The position numbers and the translations under genes were made by a program. The notes beneath the pieces are model-generated. The model made no database searches. It was not told the DNA's origin and worked only from the letters and a program-made list of their open reading frames with translations. Below are positions 1-10,716 of a stretch of DNA of 64,000 nt, in pieces; positions within the stretch are counted from its first letter, which is position 1; every line of letters starts with the position of its first letter. Location: contig JAMAHW010000016.1 of NCBI GenBank assembly GCA_023627715.1, positions 558,001 through 622,000 of the forward strand, in the 5' to 3' direction. Origin of the DNA: Periconia sp. R9002. Its lineage: Eukaryota > Ascomycota > Dothideomycetes > Pleosporales > Periconiaceae.

Positions 1-1
1 C

Positions 2-205
2 GAGATGGAGAGGGAAGGCGAGAAGATCAAGTTATCAGAATGGAAGGGTCTAGGGGTGGATGGAGAAGAGGACGAGGACCTTCCCGCGCACAAGGGTGGG
101 AAGAAGCGGAAGCGAGGTCCAAAGAAGAAAAAAGGAGATAAGAACAGTGCAAGTGACGTCTTGATGGCGATGGAGCGTCAGAAGGAGAAGAGGCCACTAG
201 GCTAA
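2..205 (+). CDS. C-terminal end of a lysine-rich protein (5' truncated)
   Basis: An open frame enters from the left edge in frame 2 and stops at 203-205. About 67 residues are visible: an acidic stretch (GEEDEDLP), then a dense basic block (KKRKRGPKKKKGDK), ending in a short helix-like tail. The basic block looks like a nuclear or nucleolar localisation signal, as in ribosome-biogenesis or chromatin proteins. I do not recognise the family from this tail. It is convergent with the proteasome gene on the other strand, with about 270 bases between their stop codons. Because the true start lies outside the window, the in-frame ATG at position 5 is probably internal. Confidence 0.5.
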   Translation, partial: EMEREGEKIKLSEWKGLGVDGEEDEDLPAHKGGKKRKRGPKKKKGDKNSASDVLMAMERQKEKRPLG

Positions 206-473
206 CCGCAGCTCTCCAATGCAATCTATTTGTAGCGAAAGGCTAGGGGAGATCAAGGATTGTAAAATCACATTAGAACGGCCCACTGTGAAGTTCGTAT
301 CAAGGATGCTCGTCATTTTCCTCTTCTCTCGAGAAAAAGTTTATGTTACATACCCAAGCAGGTTGGATCGGCACCCAAATTCGAATTACTTTGCCTCATT
401 GTTTGGAGTACAAATGCCTATTCGTTGTGTGCACCATGGACGTCATAAGCTCTCATCAGACCCTTCCCTTGAC

Positions 474-1506
474 CTACTCCAGGTCTGCCGTCACATTGGA
501 AAACTCGCCCTTCTCCAGTTTGGTCTTCCAGAAGATGGGGTTTGTGTCATTGAAGCCGTGCTTGACCCATCCATCTTCTTTTACGTGGTACAGGTTGATG
601 AATCCGCCAGAGTAGGCATCACGATGGGTCGCGGCAAGGATACTTCGCCTGCCAAGCTCTAAGGCATCCTCGTCCGATAGATCATACTTGTATTCTGCAT
701 CCAGAACTCCATAGGCGAAAGTTTGACCGGAGCCAACACAGAAAAGATTACCCGCAAGACGCGTACCGTCGCTGTCAATGTAGTACAGAGCAGGTCCTTC
801 TTGGGGAGTTACGCCTGCACACATGGTACCCTGCATTCAGTGAGCAAGAGAAAGGAAGCCAGTTTGAAATGTACACACCATGGAGAGCCCCATGCCCTTG
901 TATGAGTAGACCAGGTTGGCCAAGATCTTGGAGGCGGCGGCAACGGAGATGCGGCGCTTGTGTCGGAGCTCGTGGAGGCGACATTGCATACCCAAATAGG
1001 CCAACCAGTACTGGCAGTCCTAGAGAGCCGTTAGAAATATCTTTGCAGAGTGTTTTTAAAACCGAGGGTGAGGCATACTGCAGCGCCTCCAGCCATAGTG
1101 CCCAACAGGCAGTTGTTGATCTCAATCACCTTCTTCACCGTCTGACTTGCTATCCAGTTTCCCGCCGTCGCTCTAGAATCGGTTGCCACAATTATACCGC
1201 CCTTGAAACGGAAGGCAAGTGTCGTGGTGCCGTGGGCGATCTTGATGGGGCAGTTGGGGTTTGAGTAGTCGTCGGTCATTGCGCGGAGCCATGATGCGGA
1301 CTGCAGATACGTTTAGCACAATGGGAATGAAGTTTGAAGGGAACCAAGCATGGATTGCATGTCGAGCATCTTACCTGAGCTACTGGTGGAAGTGCAAACT
1401 TCAAAGACAATTCGGGGGTGGGCTGGTAGAGCTCTAGCTGTTCTTCCTGCGAGGGCCCCTCGTCCGCGTGCACCGGCTGGGTGTACTGGGCAACTAACGA
1501 GTCCAT
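474..1506 (-). CDS. PRE2: 20S proteasome subunit beta type-5
   Basis: Catalytic beta-5 subunit (chymotrypsin-like activity) of the 20S proteasome core. Four exons: 1506-1375, 1300-1079, 1019-879 and 830-474, giving 283 residues. The start [10 protein letters not shown] lies in exon 1. Exon 2 carries the cleavage site HG|TTTLAF, where the first Thr of the mature chain (about residue 69 of the precursor) is the nucleophile; it is followed by the conserved [20 protein letters not shown]. Exon 3 has the [20 protein letters not shown] segment and exon 4 the [12 protein letters not shown] block. All three introns have GT/AG ends and restore the frame. The short length of the propeptide and the mature domain match yeast Pre2 in layout. 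No missing key residue was seen. Confidence 0.96.
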
Positions 1507-2571
1507 GTTTTGGTCGTTTTTATTCTGGTAATCGAACTGGCAAACAAGATCCGTACAAGGGTAAGCAGATCTATCTATCGGCGCTGCTGGGTGATGTGGT
1601 GGTGGTTGCGGTGGTGGTCGGTCGTGTTGCCTGCATATACGCCATCTACACAATGTAGGTACAGCTTCGGCGGCGAGCTGCCTCGGGTCTTGGCATTCGT
1701 CTACGCGTCCATCAGATCTATGGCTGCCTTCACACTCGCACCTACATACCCACTCACTCTCACACCATCCACTTTTACTTGACTTTCTTCTCGTTCAAGA
1801 GCTTTATTTGTGCTGTTTACTGTGTCGCGTCCAGATATGGGCTTATCCAAGTCGCTGCATGTGCTCTAAGTTACTTGTATAGCTGAATGCTAATCCATCT
1901 TGAACAGGAATACTCATAGCAAACACATGCATCTATCTATACCTGCCATCAGCGGGCAGACGATTTCAAAGAATCACCTTGTGCTACCCCCTCGCTCTGC
2001 AGTTTCGTGATGTGTTTAGCATCTATGTATCACATAAACCGTGGCGGATGCGGTCATGTGTTCAGACGGTCATATTTGAGACAGCCAACCGAACCATGTG
2101 CATGTCTCGACCATCAGCCTCAGTCATTCGTCTGCGAACTACGTTCACCTGCTGGTAGCCTCTGGAACCATGAAATGTCATGAGGATTGTGTGTCTTGCG
2201 CCAAAGGAGGACTCGCGCGCGTGAAGATGCAAACCTTCAGCATGATACTGAACGATGGTACAGTGTGATGTGAATATAAAATTGATATATCCTGACGCTT
2301 CATCTCATGCTTTCTAACATGCATCGTCTTATCCACCCGCGCAATCTCTTCAAAGACGTTGCTCAAATGTCCAGTCGAAATAACCGCCATTACACCTTTG
2401 TTACACAGCCAGAACATTGCTATACAACTAATTCATCTTCGTCGTACCGTCGCTCAGCACCACCTCATTTCGTTCGCCCCTTGCCGCCATTGCTCACCTA
2501 CGGATCTCATCAGAGTGCTTTTCGGTCTCTACCCATCACCCCGGCATCTTCATCATTCGCCAACCAGCGAT
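1507..2571. other. Intergenic region upstream of PRE2 and the His-rich gene
   Basis: About 1.07 kb shared by two divergent genes. It contains GT-rich tracts near 1590-1625 on the PRE2 side and short open frames that look random. An A/T-rich stretch at about 2270-2290 lies upstream of the His-rich gene. I see no RNA gene or mobile element here. Confidence 0.5.
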
Positions 2572-3216
2572 ATGTGTTGGATAAAGCTCTCCCCCAGAGA
2601 TCATCGGCATCGACCTCATCATCATCACTACCATACTCGGGCTTCACATGGATCTTCCGTGGAAGAACTCGTCCGAGTTCGGCACGACGCTCATAGCCCT
2701 CGTTACCAGAGAGTCCATGTGGTGACACCAAGCACTCACCAGAGCCATCATCATCATCATCATCCTCACCTACATCTCCCCCATTTGCATCCTTTGCACA
2801 TGCATCCTCCTCACCACCACTCTCATCATCACCATCACCATGACATCCATAGGCTGCATGGCTTTGGGAAAAAGCGGACCTTGTCAACCCCTCCTCCACC
2901 ACCACCACCATCACATAACTCGTCGCCCAGGGAGCCAGTGTACAGGACGCAGCTTGTAGAACCGCGAGTTCAGGAAGTAAGAGAGACAACACGGATAGCG
3001 CTCAGGGAAGGGCGCCCTGAGCGGAGAGATAGAGGTAGATTGCGTAGAGTAGCTGGGTACGAAGTACTCGGACGAGAAGTGCCTTGGAGTTGGGATTGTG
3101 TTAGTAGTGTAGCCAGTGGAAAAGATGGAAACACAGGCAAAAGTAGGCATGAAAGCAGGAGAGGAAGTGTAGTCTCTCGATTTCCTCCTTTTGGGACCAT
3201 GGATCAGTGGCTGTAA
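2572..3216 (+). CDS. Histidine-rich, proline-rich hypothetical protein
   Basis: Open frame of 214 residues from the first in-frame ATG at 2572 (MCWIKLSPRD) to the stop at 3214-3216. The N-terminal half is crowded with histidine runs (HHHHHH near residues 60 and 90, with PHLHLPHLHPLHMHPP between them). A seven-proline run follows, then a charged Arg-rich segment (RETTRIALREGRPERRDRGR) and a Ser/Gly tail. No signal peptide or membrane segment. Histidine runs of this kind can bind Zn, Ni or Cu, or may simply be CAT-repeat expansion; the DNA is a run of CAT/CAC triplets. I recognise no family. The opposite strand is also open for 160 codons, so the coding strand is not certain. Confidence 0.4.
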   Translation: MCWIKLSPRDHRHRPHHHHYHTRASHGSSVEELVRVRHDAHSPRYQRVHVVTPSTHQSHHHHHHPHLHLPHLHPLHMHPPHHHSHHHHHHDIHRLHGFGKKRTLSTPPPPPPPSHNSSPREPVYRTQLVEPRVQEVRETTRIALREGRPERRDRGRLRRVAGYEVLGREVPWSWDCVSSVASGKDGNTGKSRHESRRGSVVSRFPPFGTMDQWL

Positions 3217-3595
3217 TTCTCCTATTGTTTATAAAGCTACATCATAAACAAGAATGTATTTGACTCCAGATGCTTTCCTTATTGCTAATACCCCCCGGTT
3301 TGTTGTGAACGCCTTCGAATAGTAGCCGGTTGTGAAAAACAAATAAATACAAGCTATACCTTGGAAGTCTGGGTATAAGTAGAAGACCGATGGAAACCAT
3401 CTGTGCAATCGTAACGCCAAGCCTTTATTGCACCGTAAGAAAAAGCATCCTGCCAGAAGAAAAATCCCAGAAACATAATAAAAACAGTAAACCCTGATCA
3501 AGGGTAAAGCACAAGACAGCGAACTGCAACGTAGGCACTGCATATGTGCTCTTGCTGAGCAATAGGTAAAGAATAACACAAAAGAAGATGCAAGG
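3217..3595. other. Convergent 3' intergenic spacer
   Basis: 379 bases between the stop of the His-rich frame and the stop of the histone demethylase. A/T-rich with several AATAAA-like stretches on both strands, as expected for overlapping 3' untranslated regions. No gene seen. Confidence 0.5.
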
Positions 3596-6500
3596 TTATT
3601 TGCTCCTTCTCCGCAAACCATGCTCTTCCATCTGCAACTTCATAGCTAGCGCGAGACTGGCCATGTCCTCTTTTCCATCCCCTGTGGTTGATGAAATGGC
3701 TCGTGCCTTCTGTTCAGATCGTGAATCAACTTTGACAGATTCCCCACTGTCGTGACCACGGCCACTCGGTGAAGCTGGCGTTTGGTTCTTTTTTGACCGC
3801 GAGATTTGACCGACTCTCTGGCTGCCAGAGCTCATTTTAACGAAGCGCGATCGATTGGGTGTGATAGGAGCTCCAAAGGTGCTAGTATCACCCGCCTCAA
3901 AAGCAGGTTGGGAGTGCTGGGTTTGCTTGGTACCATTGGGCATGCCGTGTATGTTTTCCATATGCGGTCTAGAAGCAAGAGGCTCTGTACTTGACCCGTG
4001 GTGGTACGCATTTGTTGCTGCTGATGTCTCCGTGTCCCTCATTTGGTTTTCCAGACCATCCTCGATCGAAGACATGATGGTGTCCCGGTGTGGTACATGA
4101 GAAAAGTTGTCAAGTACCATTGGATCTCTATCCGTGTCGTACGGCTGCAAAGCGGGATCAATAGGCATTGTCGTGTCGTTCGATATTGTCTGGTTCAATG
4201 CCTGTTGAGCAGAGTACGCGAGCTCTTGAAGCTCGTTTGAGCCAGATGCACTTAGATTAGTGGGAAGTGAGTTGCGGTTGCGTACATGCACGTTGATGAA
4301 TTCTCCGTCGGTAGTCTCTTTCTTCAGTTTGCGATGGCCAGGCATTGGTTCTTCCTCGCTAATCCGGCGTTTTTTCGCCGCTGCGCCTCTAGGAATAGGG
4401 ATCTCGTTCGCTTTGATAGGGTCGACATTGCCATATTCATCATGTATGCACCGACGCTGCGACGCCATTAGCCACGTCTCTCGAATGCCTTAATACACTC
4501 ACCTTGCTTTTACGGCAGTCTGCGCAAGCTTTGACGCGACCCGACTTGAGCGCGTACGGATCGGCGTTAACATCGGCAAGAAGAGGCCCTCCATTTACGA
4601 CTGTGGTTGCTTCAGCCGGGTGCGATTGTTGCCTGCATGTCTCATCAAGATCACTGTAGCGACGTTTAACCGAAAGGCCTAGAGATCCAGACAAGTCGAT
4701 TGTATTCATGCCTCCGTTCATGCCATTTCCAGATTTTGCCGTTTCAATGAGATCGTCTTTATGTTTACAGCGTATCCTGCGTTTTCTACAAGCGTCGCAA
4801 GCAATACGCTTCGGTCCTAATTGGGATGTTTTTGGTGTTGTCAACGGCCTGCTAGGGTCTGTCTGTTGTAAAAAGCCAGTAAGAGGTTGTGAGGCAGACG
4901 ATTGACTGGTTGCTTGTCCGTCAACTGTGTTTGGACGAGAAGGCTCTGCAGTCTTGATCCTGCTAGAAGATCGTTCGGCAGTAGCTCGTAAAGTCTCACT
5001 CCATGCCTCTTTCTCCATTCTCTTCACCTGAGCAGCACTCAACTTCTTTTCGTTGTTTGATTCCGAAGTTTCCGGAAGGGTGGCATCTGGGTATGCCCAT
5101 TGGGGGATGTTCTCGCCGCCTCTTTTCCATGCAACCCACATTGCAAACCGCCTAGCCAACACCAGGGGGTCACCGAAACCTTTGGGGATGGAACTAGTGA
5201 CTGCCCTGCGCACCTTCTCCGTGATGCCCTCTATGCGACCGAGCGAGACCAGCACAGTTCTCCAGATATAATTAGCGAGATCAGGCAGGCCCTCCAGCTC
5301 CGCCTTGGGATAATACCGCCGGTTGTAGTTTTGCGGTCCCGAATGAGAATTGTGCCCAAACCTTTGCGGTTCACAGAATAACGGTACACTGCGTTGGAAC
5401 TGTTTCCCCTCAATGAGGAGCTGCTCGACTGACTCTGGCAAAGGATCCTCTTCCAGATACCGAATCAGAGTCAACCACATAATCTTTTGGAAAAAGGGGT
5501 ATCGAAACATGGCCGCGACCTTCGTGTTTTTCTCGATTTCCAACACTTTTATTTGCATACTATAATGCAACCGCGTGAGAAAATTTCCCCCAATAACCAA
5601 GCTGTCATCAGGTGTCCACACAGCGTGTATCCATCCAGAGGGAATGAGCATTGTATCTCCAGGGTACAGATCGACTCGGAAGCATTCCTTCACCTGGTGT
5701 CCAAGAAACTCATGCCCTTGCTTGGGAGAAAGGCACCAATCTTCATACTTTTTCAGATTTTGCTTGGTCGGCGGGATGAAGAAGAAGACCTTCTTGCCTT
5801 TCACAATGTGGTAGTAGACGGAGGAACCCCCGAAGTCGATGTGAAAATCAGTATAGCAATCAGCAACTGACATAAGACAATAGAATTGGACAGCCGGCGG
5901 GGCTTTTTTGTCATCATCGCGCCAGACGGAATCTTGAAGATCGAGATCTCGTACTGCTTTCGGTCGACGTATCAGTCTACCCAACCGACTTTTAGACACC
6001 TCCAAGCTGATGACATTTCGAACTGGTTTCTCTCCTTCCTGTTCATAGTAATCTGCCCATTTTGCCATAGTCCATTTCTTGTCTTCGCCTTCTTGTGCCT
6101 TGACGTCGATGACTGGTACTTTCTCTTGGGGACCGTATAATTCACAGACGCGTCGAACGGTGAGGCCATGAGGAATGACCATGTCAAGTTTGTCCTGGCC
6201 ATCATCCGGCACCATTTCATGAGCATAAGGGGTTTCCAAGGGCCCTTTGGTTTCCATATCGTGCTTGGCTCCACCATGATCATGTTTGCCCGGGGAAGGT
6301 GGTCGGGAATTTAAGGCGGCTGGTATTAGTACAGGTTCTCTGAAACCGTCCGTTTTCTCAAAAAAATCCGCAGAGACGATCTCTGGAGGAAGACGAGCAA
6401 ATGTCTCTTGAGCAAACTCAATGTCACCATTTTTAAAAGCCGCGATATAGTGATGCTCCGGGTTGTCGTCAGAAGTTTTCAAAATACCTTCATTTAAGCC

Positions 6501-8162
6501 GGCATAGTCTACCGCGGTGTGAGCTCTAGTAGACTTTCGCACTTTTGTGGTTTTTCCGAAGGTTAGTTCGCATGGTGCACAGTAAAACTTGTCGACGTCG
6601 CGAACTTCTCGTTCGCTTTTAAAGCCTGCACATACGTAGTGATACCATTCTTTGCAACCATCGCACCGAATCCACTGTTCTCCCTCGCCAATCCTTGTTT
6701 CTGAATCGGAGGCATTGCACCCAGCGCAAATTGTGACAGGATCGAAAGAGACATGTGGTTGAACTGTGTTGACGTCGTCGACCGGAGGTGTCATAGCGAC
6801 ACCAGCCTGTAATGGAACAGATTGAGCACGGTTTGGCGGAAAGTACAGACCGGTCGAGTCCGACCCCTGTGGTTGGACGGTGTCAGTGAACGAATGACGG
6901 CGAAGCTTAGTAGCAGACGGAAAGGACGGCGATGTTATGCCAGGTTGAACGGGCGCCTCTTCCATAAGATCAGCATGCTGCTCGGCCTTTAAGCTCTGGG
7001 GCGAGCGAAGCTGCTCGGGAGCTTCAGATGTCACTGCAGATATTATTTCTTTAGGTTTCGGAATGGCTTTCTTTTTCCTGCTACCAGTCGTACCGCTACG
7101 TAGGCCTCGAGCTTTGCCTTTCGGCCAACCCTGCGTTCTTTTGGGTTTTACAGCCTCCAAGCGGCTCGAGCCTGTAGCAACTGTATTTTCAACTGCATGT
7201 AGGGTTTCCTCCGGTGGTGTTTGTGTCTGTGGGGCCAGCGTAGGTTGAACGTAATCTGCTGTGTTGGCCGCGTTCGGCTGAAGTTCTTGTGGGTACTTGT
7301 ATTCAAGGGGGGGAGGCATTTGCCGGGACTCGGGGTACGGGGGGTATGGTGGTTCTGCGAAGGAGATGGGCATAACCGAATGGTGTTGCGAGTGCGGCGA
7401 GGAAGTCTCGGCATGAGAGATGGACCACCTTTTCGATGACGTAGTTTGTCGCGGTGTCGAGGCGCTCACAGCGAAGTCCATGAGCAATTGGGCATCGGAG
7501 AGCCTCTTGAGGTTATTATCATCGTGATGCGCAGGAGGTGCAGAACCGTCCTGGTACATGCGCAAACCACTATCCGCCATGTGCTCCACATTGTAGGACC
7601 AGCCCGGAATGTGACTTGTCGCAGGCCTAGGGTAGTGCTGGCCATATTGAGGAGAAGAGAAATATTCCGAGCGCGCGCGTTTTGACGGGCGGTCGGTCTG
7701 GGTGAAGGTATATGGACCATCGGTCGGATGGGCATGTTTCGTGGCGCGTTGAACGGACGTGGGAGGATGGCTTGAGTTGGTAAATGTAGGACTAGGCTGG
7801 AGAGACGATACGGCAGCGTCTGCTAATGCCTCAATGGGAGAACCTAAGGGTTGCTGGGGATGGGGTGCATTGCGCTGGGACAAAGGAGCAGATCGCGTCG
7901 AAGGCTCACACGGCGCAGTAGCAAGACTGAGATAGGGGGGTACGTTTGCCAGCGATCTGGATAGCGGAGTGCGTAGCTGAGCTGGGCCAGCGATGCTATT
8001 GCCAGCCGTTTCAACGCGGTTGCTAGGACCGCCGGCGGGGTGGGTTATGGGCGCTTCGCGCGGAGGGAGGAGAGGTGACAGCGGCTCCCAGACAGGTGCC
8101 GGAGGTGTGGGCGGGCGAGGCTTTGTAGTAAACTGCTTCTTGAAGGACGACGACGGCCTCAT
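3596..8162 (-). CDS. JHD1: PHD/JmjC histone demethylase (Jhd1/KDM2 type)
   Basis: Nuclear Fe(II)/2-oxoglutarate-dependent lysine demethylase, expected by family to act on methylated H3K36. Two exons, 8162-4503 and 4456-3596, separated by a 46-base intron; 1506 residues. The first ~470 residues are disordered and Pro/Ser/Gln-rich. A PHD finger follows at about 476-530 (CAGC, RCDGCKEWYHYVC, CAPC). The JmjC domain has the iron-binding HID at about 774 (HIDFGGSSVYYHIVKGKKV) and the distal His in GWIHAVW at about 843. Two short cysteine clusters follow: CDACRKRRIRCKH at about 1121 and CADCRKSKRRC at about 1211, the second formed across the intron. The ~290-residue C-terminal tail is disordered. 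Longer than yeast Jhd1 but usual for filamentous fungi. The start is the first ATG in the frame. Confidence 0.93.
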
Positions 8163-9097
8163 GGTGTCGTAGAGGTAGGTAGAGGGGGGCGTCTTGTTGT
8201 CGGAGGTGGTGCGGTCTCGTTAAGGTAGCTACCGGGCAGCGGCGCGCGGAATGCAGCTGATTGCAGGCATTTAGCTATAGTCTAATAGCGCGAAGTAGGC
8301 AAACGAATGTGCGAGTAGTGGAAGACCGGCTGCGAGAAGAGTGGAGGGGGAATGGGGGAAGGACGGGGGAGGGGGGGGTGAGGGTGAAAGTGTGGTGAGG
8401 TTGGCGTTTGGGGAAACCGTATGGGCGCAAGAAGAGATGAGCGACGAGGGCAGGGCGGGGGAGATGCGCCTAGCTGTATAATAGCTTCCTATTTACCACT
8501 AATACATTAATTACCACTACATTGGCGTAGGCCATTCACAGGAAAAAGAAGAGGCATGAGGCAGGAGAAAATAAGAATGTCTCTCAAGGTATACAGGTAT
8601 ATAATTTACACTATGTAGGTAGATACTGCCGCTTTGCCTATACCATTGCCGGCTTGCGCGTGAGTACGTAAGATCTAACCAACACGACATGAATCAATCC
8701 ATCTTTCAATCCCATATCCCCTCCAGAGTCAGGTATGATATGTTTACACAATGGCGTCAAGTGCTGTATCTTGATCCTCGCGCTGACGCGGTCGAACATG
8801 TAAATCAAGCTGATAGCTAGGTTCCCAAGTGCTGGCAGTAAGTTCCATCACCACGGTTTGTTTGATGTTGCGTTCGTTACATGTATCGACTGGCAGCGAA
8901 TCCAGTTACGTATCATACGCGGTATTATGTAAGCCCGCCGCCGCCACAGGACCGTTTGACAGGCCTCTGCTCCTACCACCAGTTCCCGTCCTCTATACTT
9001 CTATACCCTCTACACTACCAGCCCGCCAGCTTAACCCGCTCGTCTTCTGCACCCCAGCAGCAGCCAGTTTTGCCCGTTCACCGCACGTCACCAAAGT
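8163..9097. other. Divergent promoter region of JHD1 and SF3B6
   Basis: 935 bases between two start codons facing outward. A strong G-rich strand bias is seen at about 8335-8470 (runs of G and GGGGGA), close to the JHD1 start. A pyrimidine-rich leader (CTACCACC, CTCTACAC) precedes the SF3B6 ATG. No gene or repeat family recognised. Confidence 0.5.
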
Positions 9098-9733
9098 ATG
9101 AGTCGCGGCGGAAAGCTTGCCCCCGAAGTTAACCGGTATGCCCTCATCCATCCCCGGCCTTTGTTCGCAGTTCCCGCCCTGTCTGCACGTCGCACGCATT
9201 CTACTTTAGTCGATCCTTGCTAACAGCGCCTCTTTACAGAGCTCTCTTCGTAAAGAATCTGAGGTGATTATACCTATGACTACATCCAGTAACGAAACTC
9301 GACGCTGACCACGTGGATAGCTTCAACGTCACTCCAGAAGAGCTCTTCGATCTGTTCGGCAAATTCGGCCCTGTGCGGTACGTTTCTCTCGCCCTCATTC
9401 TCGGGATATCTATTGGGCCCTTTCACCATCGCTATCGGGCTAACTCGAGACAGCCAAATCCGCCAGGGCATTGCGAACAATACCAAAGGCACTGCATTTG
9501 TTGTCTATGAAGATGTGATGGATGCGAAATCGGCTTGCGACAAACTCAATGGTTTCAACTTCCAGAATCGCTACCTCGTTGGTATGGTCTGCACTGTCGG
9601 AATCTCTTCTACCTGTAACTAATCTGCGACAGTGCTATATCACCAGCCGGAAAAAATGATCAAACCTGCAAACGATCTCGCGGAACGCCAAGAGAACATA
9701 GAAAAAGTCAAGCTTCATAGCGGTATTGATTAG
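9098..9733 (+). CDS. SF3B6: Splicing factor 3B subunit 6 (p14, RRM protein)
   Basis: U2 snRNP protein that sits beside SF3B1 near the branch-point adenosine. Five small exons: 9098-9135, 9240-9263, 9321-9377, 9454-9581 and 9633-9733, giving 115 residues, close to the human p14 length of 125. The single RRM has RNP2 ALFVKNLSF, formed across two introns, and RNP1 [10 protein letters not shown]. The C-terminal HQPEKM and the end KLHSGID resemble the family tail. Exon 2 is only 24 bases. Every junction keeps the frame with GT/AG ends (for example NR|ALFVKNL and VR|QIRQG). Many yeasts lack this subunit, while filamentous fungi keep it. Confidence 0.93.
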
Positions 9734-10716
9734 CATGAGGCGAGGCCCACGGAATCGGTGAATGTGCGCGAGAGGAACCGTATCCAGGTGACTCCCGTGG
9801 GTCTCAAAGTACACACATCACAAGCTTCGAGCACGAGCCGTGCGTCGAGGCCGAGTTCGGCGTGGGTAGAAAAGCCGAAAGCTTTCACCAACCCCAAGGA
9901 ATGCCGCAGATGCGATTGGCAGGACGTGAGGATGTCAGCCAGATGGATTTGGGATCGTATGCGTGGTCTGGCGTTAAAGAGGTCATGAGATTACGACAAA
10001 CAACAGTTTGCTACTTAACTTTACTCCTTTAGATTTATAGCGGATCCTAGCAGTAACAGACTGCTAGTTTTAATTTAAAGGTTTTAACAGAACAGCTGAT
10101 TCAGATTACTATGCAATAGTAATCTTTTTTCAAAAATTCAATCTATTTCTTCAAGATGAAAAAAATGTCTGATTGATTTAATCAGTAGGTCCTTTTTCCT
10201 TACTTTTCTCAGCGCTTATGTTACACCTATTTACCAACTATCCTAACCTAACCCCAACCCAATCTATAGGTATACCCTAGGTAGTACCTGTACTATTTAA
10301 AGCGTTCAGATTCCAACAAATATCAATCAATCACGGGTATACTCTACCAATTTGCCAACCGATTTTTGATTCAGTCGGCTGAGTAATGGTGGAGGCTGAG
10401 ATCGTAATGCTCAATATTGCCTAATCAGGATATCAGGTTGGTCACTGAAAGACTTTTGCCATTTGAGGTCTTGGTGGAGTAGATGGGGTCCGATATTATG
10501 GTACATATTTAGGTGTAAGCTGAGACAACTAAGATCATAGCATCAATTGATCTTGGTACATGTAAGTCGGCAATACGCGGGCACGTCGGCTTAGAGGATG
10601 TATATAATTGCCCGCAGAATTGGTGGCAGTTCATCATTTAGATTCAGACGTTTTATTTCTTGATTTCTTTTTTTTTCGCCTACAGATTGTGAGCCAGATC
10701 CAATCTTACAATCAAC
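9734..10716. other. Intergenic region, becoming A/T-rich
   Basis: The first 250 bases are G/C-balanced and hold a short open frame (9758-9988) that I could not tie to any family. From about 10000 the sequence becomes A/T-rich with homopolymer runs, up to the promoter of the SGNH gene. No RNA gene seen. Confidence 0.5.
10601..10607 (+). promoter_or_regulatory. TATA-like box of the SGNH gene
   Basis: TATATAA about 110 bases before the ATG at 10717, followed by a T/C-rich stretch (10653-10680), the usual leader structure of highly expressed filamentous-fungal genes. Position fits; function is inferred. Confidence 0.45.

Noticed and set aside
2510..2992. 160-codon acidic frame opposite the His-rich frame
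   Set aside because: It is the mirror of the CAT repeats (ATG/GAT codons); the plus-strand version has the more natural tail, though certainty is low.
9758..9988. 76-codon frame after SF3B6
   Set aside because: No family, and it lies in the 3' flank of the splicing-factor gene.
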